A stretch of 40,376 nucleotides of DNA from the NCBI GenBank assembly GCA_027315365.1, contig DAHUYF010000078.1, forward strand, positions 1 to 40,376, in the 5' to 3' direction. Positions 23,901-31,919 of the stretch are shown piece by piece. The position numbers and the translations under genes are program-made. The notes under the pieces were generated by a model. It saw only the letters and a program-made list of their open reading frames with translations. It ran no database searches and was not told the DNA's origin. Source of the DNA: Rhodospirillales bacterium. GTDB taxonomy: Bacteria > Pseudomonadota > Alphaproteobacteria > ATCC43930 > CGMCC-115725. Each line of letters opens with the position of its first letter. The stretch's first letter is position 1.

Positions 23901-25811
23901 ATGACACAGACGACGGTGAACGGCACGCCCTCCGCGGCGGAAAAGATGCGTCAGAACCTCATCGTCGGTGCGCTCGGCGTGGTCTACGGCGATATCGGCA
24001 CCTCGCCGCTCTATACCGTCAAGCAGTGCTTCGAGGACGTGCGCAGCGTCACGCCGGGCGCGATCTTCGGCATTCTGTCGCTGATCGCCTGGGCGCTCTT
24101 CGTCGTCGTTACGCTCAAATACGTCATCGTCATCATGCGCGCCGACAACCGTGGCGAAGGCGGCATCCTGGCGCTCACCGCGCTGGCGTTGCGCGCCACC
24201 GGCCGCGGCTCGGCCGGCTACGGCTGGATCCTCGCCGCCGGGCTGGTCGGCGCCTCGCTGTTCTATGGCGACGGCGTCATCACCCCGGCGATCTCGGTGC
24301 TCTCCGCGGTCGAAGGGCTCAAGGTGGCGACGCCGCTGTTCGAAGCCTACGTCCTGCCGATCACCATCGTGCTGCTCGGCGCGCTCTTCATCATGCAGCG
24401 GCACGGCACGGCGCGGGTCGGCGATTTCTTCGGCCCGATCATGGTGCTGTGGTTCGTCATCATCGCCGTCCTCGGCCTCATCCAGATCGTCCACCAGCCG
24501 GGCATCCTGCGCGCCCTCAACCCGTTCTACGGCGTGAGCTTTCTGCTCGCCGACCCGGGCCGCGGCTTCGTCCTGCTGGGGGCGGTGGTGCTGGCGGTGA
24601 CCGGCGCCGAGGCGCTTTACGCCGATATGGGCCATTTCGGCGCGCAGCCGATCCGGCGCGCCTGGCTCTACTTCGTGTTCCCGGCGCTGCTGTTCAACTA
24701 TTTCGGGCAGGGCGCGCTGCTGCTCGGGGCGCACAGCGCCGAGGCAATCCAGCGCGTGCTCGACAACCCCTTCTATCGCCTGGCGCCGGATTGGGCGCTC
24801 TATCCGCTGGTGATTCTCGCTTCCGCCGCCACGGTGATCGCCTCGCAGGCGGTGATTTCCGGCGCCTTCTCGATGACCCGCCAGGCGGTGCAGCTGGGAT
24901 ACCTGCCCCGCCTCGAGGTCCGCCACACTTCCGAGCAGGAGATCGGCCAGATCTACGTGCCCCGGGTCAACCTCTTCCTGCTGATCGCGGTGGTGGGCCT
25001 GGTGTTGGGATTCCGTACCTCCGACAATCTCGGCGCCGCCTACGGCATCGCCGTCACCGGCACGATGAGCATCACCACCGTGCTCGCCTTCGTCTACATG
25101 TACGGCGTGCGGCGCTGGCATCCCGGCGCCGCCGCGCTCATGTTCGGCTTCTTCCTCGCCGTCGACCTCGCCTTCTTCGGCGCCAACATGCTGAAGATCG
25201 AGGAAGGCGGCTGGTTTCCGCTGGTCGTCGCCGCGGTGGTCTACATCGTCATGATCACCTGGCGGTCGGGCCGGCAGGTGCTGGTGCGCGAGCGCGAGCG
25301 CGATGCGCTGCCGCTGGAGACCTTCATCGCCACGCTGCGCCCCGACCGGCCGCCGCGCGTCCCGGGGACGGCGGTGTTCATGACCGGCAACATCACCATC
25401 GTGCCCAACGCGCTCCTGCACAATCTCAAGCACAACAAGGTGCTGCACGAGCGGGTGGTGCTGATGACGGTGCATACCGAGGACTTTCCGCATGTCGGCG
25501 ACGAGCAGCGCCTCGAAATCCGCCACCTCGAGCAGAACATCCACACCATCACGCTGCACTACGGCTTCATGGATCAGCCCAACATTCCGCGCGGGCTCGC
25601 CCAGTGCCGCGCCATGCAGTTCCATTTCAACCTGCTCGAGACGTCCTTCTTCGTCGGCCGCGAGAAGATCGTGACCGGCAAGCGCACCCAACTCTGGCGC
25701 TGGCGCAAACGGCTGTTCATCTTCATGTCGAACACCATGCTCGACGCGACCGAGTTCTTCCGCATCCCCACCAACCGCGTCATCGAGCTCGGCGGCCAGA
25801 TCGAGATCTAA
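23901..25811 (+). CDS. kup: Kup/Trk family low-affinity potassium transporter
   Basis: A 636-residue inner-membrane potassium/proton symporter of the KUP family. The first helix holds the signature GVVYGDIGTSPLYTVKQCF, and YGDGVITPAISVLSAVEGL follows in helix 3. About 12 membrane segments occupy residues 20 to 450, then a cytoplasmic domain ends in RIPTNRVIELGGQIEI. The DIGTSPLY acidic residue used for coupling is present. Length matches E. coli Kup (622). It is preceded by a 160-base gap with no recognised promoter and followed at once by a strong hairpin, so it appears to be transcribed alone. Confidence 0.96.
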   Translation: MTQTTVNGTPSAAEKMRQNLIVGALGVVYGDIGTSPLYTVKQCFEDVRSVTPGAIFGILSLIAWALFVVVTLKYVIVIMRADNRGEGGILALTALALRATGRGSAGYGWILAAGLVGASLFYGDGVITPAISVLSAVEGLKVATPLFEAYVLPITIVLLGALFIMQRHGTARVGDFFGPIMVLWFVIIAVLGLIQIVHQPGILRALNPFYGVSFLLADPGRGFVLLGAVVLAVTGAEALYADMGHFGAQPIRRAWLYFVFPALLFNYFGQGALLLGAHSAEAIQRVLDNPFYRLAPDWALYPLVILASAATVIASQAVISGAFSMTRQAVQLGYLPRLEVRHTSEQEIGQIYVPRVNLFLLIAVVGLVLGFRTSDNLGAAYGIAVTGTMSITTVLAFVYMYGVRRWHPGAAALMFGFFLAVDLAFFGANMLKIEEGGWFPLVVAAVVYIVMITWRSGRQVLVRERERDALPLETFIATLRPDRPPRVPGTAVFMTGNITIVPNALLHNLKHNKVLHERVVLMTVHTEDFPHVGDEQRLEIRHLEQNIHTITLHYGFMDQPNIPRGLAQCRAMQFHFNLLETSFFVGREKIVTGKRTQLWRWRKRLFIFMSNTMLDATEFFRIPTNRVIELGGQIEI

Positions 25812-25815
25812 GCGG

Positions 25816-25836
25816 CGAACGCCCGCCGGGCGTTCG
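25816..25836 (+). terminator. Hairpin directly after kup
   Basis: CGAACGCCC (25816-25824) and GGGCGTTCG (25828-25836) are exact reverse complements around a three-base loop. The hairpin begins four bases after the kup stop. There is no T-run, but position and strength support a transcription stop or mRNA 3'-end stabiliser. Confidence 0.65.
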
Positions 25837-25873
25837 TCCGCGGCGGCTCCCGAAGGAGAATAGCCCGCCCGGT

Positions 25874-25940
25874 GCGGGCTCTCGCGGTTGCAAGGGCAAC
25901 CGCTGGCGCCCGCCGGCGACGACGCTTTGCATCGCGCTAG
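25874..25940. repeat. Dispersed intergenic repeat, copy A
   Basis: This 67-base segment, starting GCGGGCTCTCGCGG and ending CGCGCTAG, matches the segment at 34379-34445 without gaps at 57 of 67 positions by manual count. It contains the perfect stem GCGGTTGC-AAGG-GCAACCGC (25884-25903). It lies 62 bases after kup in a spacer of 219 bases. It looks like a REP-type mobile repeat or a conserved RNA hairpin. Confidence 0.7.
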
Positions 25941-26030
25941 GCTCGAACTTTGTCGCCTGCCATCCGTTGATTGCTGTAGCGCCGGCGCCGTTGCGACGCC
26001 GGGAGTCGCACGGTCAATGAGGAACGAACT

Positions 26031-26444
26031 ATGCCCTTCGACGGTACCGGCCATGAAGGCCGCATCGAAGTCCTCGACAAGATGGACAAGATCCTCGATC
26101 TGCTGGCCCGCGAGGACCGCTGGTGCAAGCAGCAGCTCAGGTCCTATGACGGGCGGCGGTGCATCCTCGGCGCCATGATGGCGGTGGATGCGACGATCGC
26201 GCTGAAAGAGCCGATCCTGATGGCGATCAAGCAGGTCACCGGCCGCGATTACCTGCGGATCGAGATGTTCAACGACCATCCGCTGACGACGCATGCGCTG
26301 GTGCTGCAAGTGCTGCACCAGGCGCGCGACAATGTCATCAACGGCATGCTGGTCCGCGTTCCCCCGCCGGTTTCCGCAACCGCCGGGACGGGCTGGACGG
26401 GCGCGCTCAAGCCCTGGGCCCAGCTGCGCCGCCTGTTCACCTGA
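26031..26444 (+). CDS. Small protein, DUF6197-like
   Basis: A 137-residue soluble protein. The order W-KQQLRSYDGRRCILGAMM, then IEMFNDHPLTTHALVLQVLH resembles the DUF6197 pattern, in which a WC(A/I)xGA segment is followed by (W/F)ND and a final Val/Leu-rich helix. The family has no known function and often carries genes under growth or stress control in soil bacteria. GAGGAA sits several bases before ATG 26031. It converges on the DHA2 exporter gene. The family link is by eye and tentative, but the reading frame is well supported by its codon pattern and ribosome-binding site. Confidence 0.7.
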   Translation: MPFDGTGHEGRIEVLDKMDKILDLLAREDRWCKQQLRSYDGRRCILGAMMAVDATIALKEPILMAIKQVTGRDYLRIEMFNDHPLTTHALVLQVLHQARDNVINGMLVRVPPPVSATAGTGWTGALKPWAQLRRLFT

Positions 26445-26507
26445 TCGGCAGGGCCTGGGCGGCGCGCACCTCCCGCCGGAGGCGCGCTGCCGCGGCCACC
26501 TGCCGGG

Positions 26508-28034
26508 TCACTCGGTTGTGGAACCGTGCGCCGGGGTCGTCCGCAGCGGCAGCTCGCGCAGGAACAGCGCGGCGACGACGCTCAGCGCCATGATCCCGGC
26601 GGCGACGGCGAAGACCAGGTGGAAGGCGCCCACCAACGCGGGGATCAGCAATGCGCGCTGCGCAACCGAGAGGTGCGCCGCCGCGTCCGGGCCGCCCTGC
26701 AGCACGTCCGGGCCAAGCCCGCCACCGGCGGCGGCAAGCCCGCGGGCGAGCGCCGCGAGGAAGAGCGACCACAAGATCGCCGCGCCGAACGAGCCGCCGA
26801 GCGAGCGAAAGAAGGCGACGGTGGAGGTGGCGACACCGATATCACGCGCCTCGGCGGCGTTCTGCACCGCCACCAGCATCACCGGCATCGACATGCCGAT
26901 GCCGATGCCGAGCATGCCCATATGGATCATCGCCATCGCCGGCGCCGTCGCCTCGGTCATCCCCGCCAGCAGCGCGAAGGCCAGCGTCGCGGCGGAAAGG
27001 CCGATCAGCGGATAGATCTTGTAGCGGCCGGTGCGTCGCATCCTCTGGCCGGCGGTGAAGGCGCCGACCACCGTACCGCCCATCAGCGGGATCAGCAGCA
27101 CGCCGGAATCACCGGCGCCGACGCCGGTGACGAGCTGCAGGAAGACCGGCAGCAGCACGATGCCGCCGAACATCGCCGCCGAGACGATGAAGCTCGCAAG
27201 ACTGGCGACGCCGATCACCGCATTGGCGAAGAGCCGCGGCGGCAGCACAGGCTCGGGCGCGCGCAGCTCCTGCAGGATGACAGCCACCAGCAGCGGCGGC
27301 GCCAGCGCGATCAGCCCGAGCAGCCGCGGCGAGGTCCAGGCATAGCTTGTCCCGCCCCAGGTGACGATCAGCAGCAGATCGGTCACCGCCAGCGTGAGCA
27401 GCGCCGCGCCGAGATAGTCGATGCGGCGCCGGGTGCGGCGGGTCACCAGCGCGGCCAGCGCCCGCCGGCACAGCACGAAGGCGGCGACGCCGATCGGCAG
27501 GTTGATCCAGAACACCCAGCGCCAGCTCAGATAGTCGACGAAGAGGCCGCCCAGCACTGGCCCGCCGACGCTGGCGGTCGCCCAGACGCCGCTCAGATAG
27601 GCCTGGTAGCGCCCGCGCTCGCGCGGCGAGATGACGTCGGCGATGATCGCCTGCGCCATGCTGATAAGCCCGCCGCCGCCCAGCCCCTGCAGGCTGCGGG
27701 CGGCGATCAGCTCCGGCATGGTCTGCGCCAGGCCGCACAGCGCCGAGGCGAGGACGAAGAGGGCGATCGCGATCTGCAGCAGCAGCCGCCGGCCATAGAG
27801 GTCGCTGAGCTTGCCGTAGATCGGCGTCGAGGCGGTCGCGGTCAGGAGATATCCGGCGACGATCCAGGAGAGATGCTCGAAGCCGCCGAGCTCGCCGGCG
27901 ATCGCCGGCAGCGCGGTGGTGACGATGCTCTGGTCGAGCGCGGCCAGCATCATCCCCAGCAGGATGCCGCTGAGGATGCCCAGGATTTCGCGGTGGCTGA
28001 AGGATCGGCCCTCGACCGCTCCGGGCTCGATCAC
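26508..28034 (-). CDS. DHA2 family (EmrB/QacA-type) multidrug MFS exporter
   Basis: A 508-residue inner-membrane proton antiporter of the 14-helix DHA2 family. The signature LDQSIVTTALPAIAGELGG is in helix 1, the conserved loop YGKLSDLYGRR follows helix 2, and the antiporter motif C is ASVGGPVLGGLF in helix 5. The C-terminal tail LRELPLRTTPAHGSTTE is hydrophilic. GTG 28034 is the likely start with GGAG eight bases upstream. No membrane-fusion partner (EmrA) or regulator is adjacent, so it probably acts as a single-component exporter of lipophilic compounds. It is divergent from the unknown gene at 28217 across a 182-base spacer. Confidence 0.93.
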   Translation of the reverse strand: MIEPGAVEGRSFSHREILGILSGILLGMMLAALDQSIVTTALPAIAGELGGFEHLSWIVAGYLLTATASTPIYGKLSDLYGRRLLLQIAIALFVLASALCGLAQTMPELIAARSLQGLGGGGLISMAQAIIADVISPRERGRYQAYLSGVWATASVGGPVLGGLFVDYLSWRWVFWINLPIGVAAFVLCRRALAALVTRRTRRRIDYLGAALLTLAVTDLLLIVTWGGTSYAWTSPRLLGLIALAPPLLVAVILQELRAPEPVLPPRLFANAVIGVASLASFIVSAAMFGGIVLLPVFLQLVTGVGAGDSGVLLIPLMGGTVVGAFTAGQRMRRTGRYKIYPLIGLSAATLAFALLAGMTEATAPAMAMIHMGMLGIGIGMSMPVMLVAVQNAAEARDIGVATSTVAFFRSLGGSFGAAILWSLFLAALARGLAAAGGGLGPDVLQGGPDAAAHLSVAQRALLIPALVGAFHLVFAVAAGIMALSVVAALFLRELPLRTTPAHGSTTE

Positions 28035-28123
28035 GATGACTGCTCCGCGCCGCGTGGAGGGGCATAGCTAACGCAAAGCGCGCCGGCCGTCCAACCGGCC
28101 GCCGCCACCTCCCCTTTAACGGG

Positions 28124-28140
28124 TATATAATCTGTTAATT
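28124..28140 (+). promoter_or_regulatory. AT-rich TATAAT site in the 28035-28216 spacer
   Basis: A TATATAATCTGTTAATT island stands in GC-rich DNA between divergent genes, with a perfect TATAAT at 28126-28131. No good -35 is seen at the usual distance on the plus strand. It may be the -10 of the unknown gene at 28217 (then with an 80-base leader) or an AT-rich regulator site shared with the divergent exporter gene. Confidence 0.35.
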
Positions 28141-28202
28141 TCTCTGAATCGTCCGCCCGGCGGCGGCGGCGAGCGGCATCTTGTGCAGGGGCGGCCCGGC
28201 AG

Positions 28203-28210
28203 GCTAAGCC
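28203..28210 (+). promoter_or_regulatory. GCTAAGCC box six bases before the 28217 start
   Basis: GCTAAGCC matches the first four bases of the alphaproteobacterial -10 GCTAnAwC and ends six bases before ATG 28217; TTGTGC at 28181-28186 could be a weak -35. No Shine-Dalgarno is present, so a leaderless transcript is possible. Confidence 0.3.
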
Positions 28211-28216
28211 AGCGCC

Positions 28217-28825
28217 ATGGAACCCGCCGACAGCCCCAGCGACAGCAGCAAGCTCCATGTCAGCACCCTGCTGATCGCCTCCGAGCGGGCGCTCACCAAC
28301 GCCCTTGACGAGCTGGGATTTGCCGAGGACGACGACCGCGTCATCCAGCACGAGGGGCGGCTCGCCTTCCTCACCTGCAGCCACGACGCGGATTGCGATG
28401 ATCTCTTTGCGCTGATCTCCGAGCTGGCGGCCCGCGGCGAGACCTGGGAGCTGCAGTTTCGGGTCGATACCGGGGAGGGCCGCGCCGTCTTCCAGCGCCT
28501 GGCGCGCCATCAGGCGGTCGAGGCGGTCGATGCCGAGCTGCCGCCGGAGACCGAGGAGTCGGACAAGGAGCTGCCGCTCCACGACATCGACGAAGAGCGC
28601 GGCCGCGCCACCCTGAAGAAGGCGCTGAACCGGGTCGACGCCGCCGCCGTCTTCGCCACCATCCGCTCCGGGCCCGGCGGCCGGGCGACCGCGGTGATCC
28701 TGCGCCGCAACCCGCGCCGGGCGCTCGCCATGGCGACGGCAACCGACGAAGCGAGCCTGCGTGGCGCGCTCCGCGAGATCCTGCCCAACGTCATGTTCTC
28801 GGTGGCGATGAAACCGCCGAGCTGA
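28217..28825 (+). CDS. Protein of unknown function
   Basis: A 202-residue, acidic, probably soluble protein. The first 110 residues contain a compact domain (LHVSTLLIASERALTNALDE, then IQHEGRLAFLTCSHDADCDD). A charged, flexible hinge (AELPPETEESDKELPLHDID) follows, then a second part with AVFATIRSGPGGRATAVILRR. I recognise no family. There is no signal peptide or membrane segment. The gene ends 19 bases before the acyltransferase gene, so both may be on one transcript. The lack of a Shine-Dalgarno fits leaderless expression from the GCTA box just upstream. Codon-position GC pattern supports a real gene. Confidence 0.7.
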   Translation: MEPADSPSDSSKLHVSTLLIASERALTNALDELGFAEDDDRVIQHEGRLAFLTCSHDADCDDLFALISELAARGETWELQFRVDTGEGRAVFQRLARHQAVEAVDAELPPETEESDKELPLHDIDEERGRATLKKALNRVDAAAVFATIRSGPGGRATAVILRRNPRRALAMATATDEASLRGALREILPNVMFSVAMKPPS

Positions 28826-28844
28826 GCGCCTGCCCGGGAGGGCG

Positions 28845-29936
28845 ATGACGCGCGACAACAATCTCGACGCGCTGCGCCTTCTCGCCGCCGGCGCGGTGCT
28901 GTTCTCGCATTCCTTTCTCATCGCCGAAGGGACCGAGCGGCACGAGCCGCTGATGATGCTCACCGGCGGCGAGAGCAAGCTGGGGCTGGTCGGCGTCTTC
29001 ATCTTCTTCGCCATCAGCGGTTTTCTGGTCAGCGAAAGCTACGACCGGACGGCATCGCCGCTGCGCTTTCTCGCCAAGCGCGCGCTGCGCATCTTTCCCG
29101 GGCTCTTCGCCGCCCTCCTGGTCGCCGCCTTCCTCATCGGCCCCGTCGTCACCCGGCTGCCGCTCGGCGACTATCTGAGCCGCGACGCGGTCTACCGCTA
29201 TGTCGTCGGCAACACCCTGCTGAACCTGACCACGCACGAACTGCCCGGCGTGCTCTTCGTCGACAACCCGATCGGCCTCGAGGTCAACGGCTCGCTGTGG
29301 ACGCTGCGCTACGAGTTCATGATGTATCTGCTGGTGCTGGGCCTGGGGGCGGCGCGGCTGCTGCGCTGGGGCGCGTTGCTGCCGCTGCTGGCGCTCGGTC
29401 TGGCCTATCCCTATGTCCCCGCCCTTGCCTTCCTCGACGCCTTCGGCTGGCTGCTGCCCTTCTTCGTCATCGGCATGCTGCTCTACACGCTGCGCGACCG
29501 CGGCGTCTTCGACGGCCGCCTGGCGCTGCTCGCCGTGGCAGGGCTGGCGCTGAGCGTGCCGCTGCACCGGTTCAACGCGGGATTTGCCGTCTGCGGCGGC
29601 TATCTCGCGCTTTATCTCGCCCGCGACCGCCGCCTGCCGGTGGTACCGGCAACCCGCTTCGGCGATCTCTCTTACGGCCTCTACATCTATGGCTGGCCGG
29701 CCGAGGCGACGGCGATGTATGCCAGCGGCGGTCGGGCGAGCTGGTGGCAGGTGTTCCTGGCGGGGCTGGCCCTGGCCGCGCCGGCGGCCTTCCTCTCCTG
29801 GCGCTTCGTCGAGGAGCCGATGCTCCGCCTGAAGCCGCGCGGCGCGCCACGGCGGCGCGCCGCCGAGGCCACGCCGACGATCAGCGCGACAGCATCGCCA
29901 GCGCCTGCCCTTCCGCGACCTGATCGCCCGCTTTGA
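28845..29936 (+). CDS. Membrane acyltransferase, acyltransferase 3 (OafA/YrhL) family
   Basis: A 363-residue multi-pass enzyme that transfers acyl groups to sugars of surface polysaccharide, LPS or glycolipid. The N-terminal NLDALRLLAAGAVLFSHSF contains the conserved Arg and the His needed for catalysis; VGVFIFFAISGFLVSESY follows, then about ten hydrophobic segments. The C-terminal SWRFVEEPML is typical; the last 30 residues are a Pro/Ala/Arg tail. GGGAGGGCG precedes the ATG. The 3' end overlaps the convergent biotinyl-carrier gene by 56 bases, so the tail codons also encode the end of that protein on the other strand. Acceptor is unknown. Confidence 0.9.
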   Translation: MTRDNNLDALRLLAAGAVLFSHSFLIAEGTERHEPLMMLTGGESKLGLVGVFIFFAISGFLVSESYDRTASPLRFLAKRALRIFPGLFAALLVAAFLIGPVVTRLPLGDYLSRDAVYRYVVGNTLLNLTTHELPGVLFVDNPIGLEVNGSLWTLRYEFMMYLLVLGLGAARLLRWGALLPLLALGLAYPYVPALAFLDAFGWLLPFFVIGMLLYTLRDRGVFDGRLALLAVAGLALSVPLHRFNAGFAVCGGYLALYLARDRRLPVVPATRFGDLSYGLYIYGWPAEATAMYASGGRASWWQVFLAGLALAAPAAFLSWRFVEEPMLRLKPRGAPRRRAAEATPTISATASPAPALPRPDRPL

Positions 29937-30102
29937 CCAGCACGGCCCTGACGGTGCCCGCCGCCGGCGACAGCACCGGCAGCTCCATCTTCATCGCTTC
30001 GACAATGGCGACCTCGTCGCCTTCGGCGATGCGCGCGCCGGCGGCCACCGCGACGCGCAGCACCACGCCCGCCACCTCCGACCGCACCGGCATCTCCGCC
30101 AT
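29881..30102 (-). CDS. Small biotin/lipoyl carrier protein (biotin carboxyl carrier type)
   Basis: A 73-residue, single-domain biotinyl carrier. The biotinylation motif EAMKME has its lysine at residue 38, in the tight turn typical of the family, and the flanking half-motifs (PVRSEVAGVVLRVAVAAGAR and PVLSPAAGTVRAVLVKAGDQ) show internal two-fold symmetry. Free carriers of this size serve biotin-dependent carboxylases such as acyl-CoA or urea carboxylase relatives. No carboxylase subunit is next to it, so it may serve a partner elsewhere or be an orphan. AAAGG stands before ATG 30102. Its 3' end overlaps the acyltransferase gene on the other strand. Confidence 0.87.
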   Translation of the reverse strand: MAEMPVRSEVAGVVLRVAVAAGARIAEGDEVAIVEAMKMELPVLSPAAGTVRAVLVKAGDQVAEGQALAMLSR

Positions 30103-30226
30103 GCTTCGCCCTTTCCACGCTGCGGCGGCAGCGTATCCGCGGCAGGGTGCAGCTGGCAAGCGCACCCTTCTTGCCTGTGATGAACGTCACACCTCCGGCC
30201 GCCATGGACATGGCCAAATGCGCGCA

Positions 30227-30248
30227 CGGAAAGCCTTGACGCTTTCCG
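30227..30248. repeat. Perfect 8-bp stem-loop upstream of the MBL-fold gene
   Basis: CGGAAAGC (30227-30234) and GCTTTCCG (30241-30248) pair exactly around CTTGAC. The loop holds TTGAC, so the hairpin or operator overlaps a possible -35 element (TTGACG, 30236-30241). It could be a dimeric regulator site. Confidence 0.4.
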
Positions 30249-30260
30249 TTCCCAAACTAG

Positions 30261-30294
30261 GCCCCGCCGTCCCCGGCGGCGGGGCGTTCTTTCT
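30261..30294 (+). terminator. GC-rich hairpin with T-rich tail before the MBL-fold gene
   Basis: GCCCCGCCG (30261-30269) and CGGCGGGGC (30277-30285) pair exactly around TCCCCGG and are followed by GTTCTTTCT. This is the shape of a rho-independent terminator on the plus strand. No plus-strand gene ends within 320 bases, so it may end the long acyltransferase transcript, a small RNA, or act as an attenuator. Confidence 0.5.
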
Positions 30295-30313
30295 CGAGGC
30301 GCCCGGATCGCGC

Positions 30314-30342
30314 TTGGCACGGCGGCGGCGGTGAGCTATGGC
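30314..30342 (+). promoter_or_regulatory. Candidate sigma-70-type promoter of the MBL-fold gene
   Basis: TTGGCAC (30314-30320), 14 bases, then GCTATGGC (30335-30342) fits the Caulobacter-type consensus TTGACGS-N10-14-GCTAnAwC. The -10 ends six bases before ATG 30349, predicting a leaderless transcript and supporting that start over the GTG at 30331. Confidence 0.45.
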
Positions 30343-30348
30343 GCCGGC

Positions 30349-31266
30349 ATGGCCACCGAGATTCCCTTTCACCGCGAGATCGCCTTCGATTACGGCGTCG
30401 CCGAACGGGTCAGCCCGCTGATCCGCCGGGTGGTGGCGCGCAACCCCAGCCCCTTCACCTTCAAAGGCACCGGCACCTACCTCGTCGGGCGCGGCCAGGT
30501 GGCGATCATCGATCCCGGCCCCGATCTCGCCCAGCATGTCGAGGCGCTGCTCGCCGCGGTGCGCGGCGAGACCGTGACGCATATCCTCGTCACCCATACC
30601 CATATCGACCATTCGCCGGCGGCGGCGGCGATCAAGCGCGCGACCGGCGCGCCGACCTACGGCTTCGGGCGGCACGGCTCAGGCCGCGCCGAGGACCGCA
30701 GCGGCGTCGGCGGCGTCACCGAGGAAGGCGGCGACCACGCCTTCGTCCCGGACGTGACCTTGCGCGAGGGCGATGCGGTCGACGGGCCGGGCTGGCGGCT
30801 CGAGGCCGTGCATACGCCCGGCCATACCTCGAACCATCTCTGCTTCGCGCTGGCCGAGGAGCGCGCGCTGTTCTCGGGCGATCACGTGATGGGCTGGTCG
30901 ACCAGCGTCATCGCGCCGCCCGACGGCGACATGGCGGCCTACATGCGCTCGCTCGACAAGCTGATGCGGCGCGACGACGTGCTCTACTGGCCGACCCACG
31001 GGCCGTCGATCCCCGACCCCAAGCCCTTCGTGCAGGCCTTCATCGCCCACCGGCAGGAGCGCACGGCCGCCATCCTGGCGCGGCTGGCGCAAGGCGACGA
31101 GACGATTCCGGCGATCGTCGACCAGGTCTATGTCGGGCTCGACCCGCGGCTCAAGGGCGCGGCCGGCCGCTCCGTCCTCGCCCATCTCGTCGAACTCGTC
31201 GAGCGCGGCAAGATCGACAGCGACGGCGCGCCGACGCTCGGCGCCCGCTACCGCCTCAGGCGCTGA
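30349..31266 (+). CDS. Metallo-beta-lactamase-fold hydrolase (LACTB2-like)
   Basis: A 305-residue soluble hydrolase of the MBL superfamily. The zinc motif THTHIDHS gives H83, H85, D87 and H88; downstream HTPGHTSNHLCF and SGDHVMGWSTSV give the third histidine and the bridging aspartate, and WPTHGPSI the last histidine. The N-terminal SPFTFKGTGTYLVG is typical of the LACTB2/glyoxalase II-like group, and the C-terminal part has a winged-helix-like domain (HLVELVERGKIDSDG). The group includes RNases and thioester hydrolases, so the substrate is open. I prefer ATG 30349 because a promoter -10 ends six bases ahead; GTG 30331 is the alternative start. Confidence 0.9.
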   Translation: MATEIPFHREIAFDYGVAERVSPLIRRVVARNPSPFTFKGTGTYLVGRGQVAIIDPGPDLAQHVEALLAAVRGETVTHILVTHTHIDHSPAAAAIKRATGAPTYGFGRHGSGRAEDRSGVGGVTEEGGDHAFVPDVTLREGDAVDGPGWRLEAVHTPGHTSNHLCFALAEERALFSGDHVMGWSTSVIAPPDGDMAAYMRSLDKLMRRDDVLYWPTHGPSIPDPKPFVQAFIAHRQERTAAILARLAQGDETIPAIVDQVYVGLDPRLKGAAGRSVLAHLVELVERGKIDSDGAPTLGARYRLRR

Positions 31267-31303
31267 CGCGCCGGCCGGCGAGACCGTCGCTTTATTTGGT
31301 TAA

Positions 31304-31342
31304 TATTTGCCGCCGGCGAATCGTCCGGGAAATCGGCAAATA
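31304..31342. promoter_or_regulatory. AT-rich inverted repeat before the 31533 gene
   Basis: TATTTGCC (31304-31311) and GGCAAATA (31335-31342) are exact reverse complements 23 bases apart in an AT-rich part of the 266-base spacer. It could be a pair of half-sites for a regulator or a hairpin at the end of the MBL mRNA. A TTGACT at 31459-31464 further down may be a -35, with no good -10. Confidence 0.35.
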
Positions 31343-31532
31343 AATCGCCGCGCGCCGGCCGCCGCGGCAGCACCGGACGGCCTCGCCGCCATCCCGGAAA
31401 ACCTGATTTCCCAGGCATTTCCGCGCAGTCACGGCGGCGTTCGCGGATGGTCGCCGCTTTGACTTGCCCGCGACAAAAAACTGTCACCGAAGCGTGATAG
31501 CAAGCTCCCGAAGCAACCCCTTCGAGGAGCGC

Positions 31533-31919
31533 ATGCAGCTTCTAGCACCGGATCGCCGCTTCCGCTCGGCGATGAAGCAGGGCTGGACCCGGCTCATCAG
31601 CGCGACGCGGCCGCGCAACCGCCTCTCCCTTCGCCGGCATCGCCGGCCTTCACCCCTTCACGTTCCGCTTCCCGAAACCGTCCTGGCCATCGATCCCGTG
31701 GCGCTCACCGTGCTTGCCGTCAACCGGCTGGGCCCGGCGACGCTGCGCACCGTGGCGAACGGACGGCCGCTGACCGTGACCGTGCCCGATGCGCGGGTCG
31801 GCGAGATCTTCCGCGCGGCGCTGGCGGAGATGCAGAAGACCCGATCGACCGACCGGCTGATCGACATCGTAATCGCCGGCGACAGCATCAATGCCGGACG
31901 CGCCGTCGCCCGTGCTTGA
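31533..31919 (+). CDS. Small basic protein of unknown function
   Basis: A 128-residue hypothetical protein. The first 50 residues are strongly basic (RFRSAMKQGWTRLISATRPR); the second half (VPLPETVLAIDPVALTVLAV, then LTVTVPDARVGEIFRAALAE) looks like a small alpha/beta domain. No family is recognised. GAGGAG lies three bases before ATG 31533, a slightly short spacing. Its 3' end overlaps the methyltransferase gene by 29 bases, which suggests co-translation. Confidence is moderate because no relative is known to me. Confidence 0.55.
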   Translation: MQLLAPDRRFRSAMKQGWTRLISATRPRNRLSLRRHRRPSPLHVPLPETVLAIDPVALTVLAVNRLGPATLRTVANGRPLTVTVPDARVGEIFRAALAEMQKTRSTDRLIDIVIAGDSINAGRAVARA

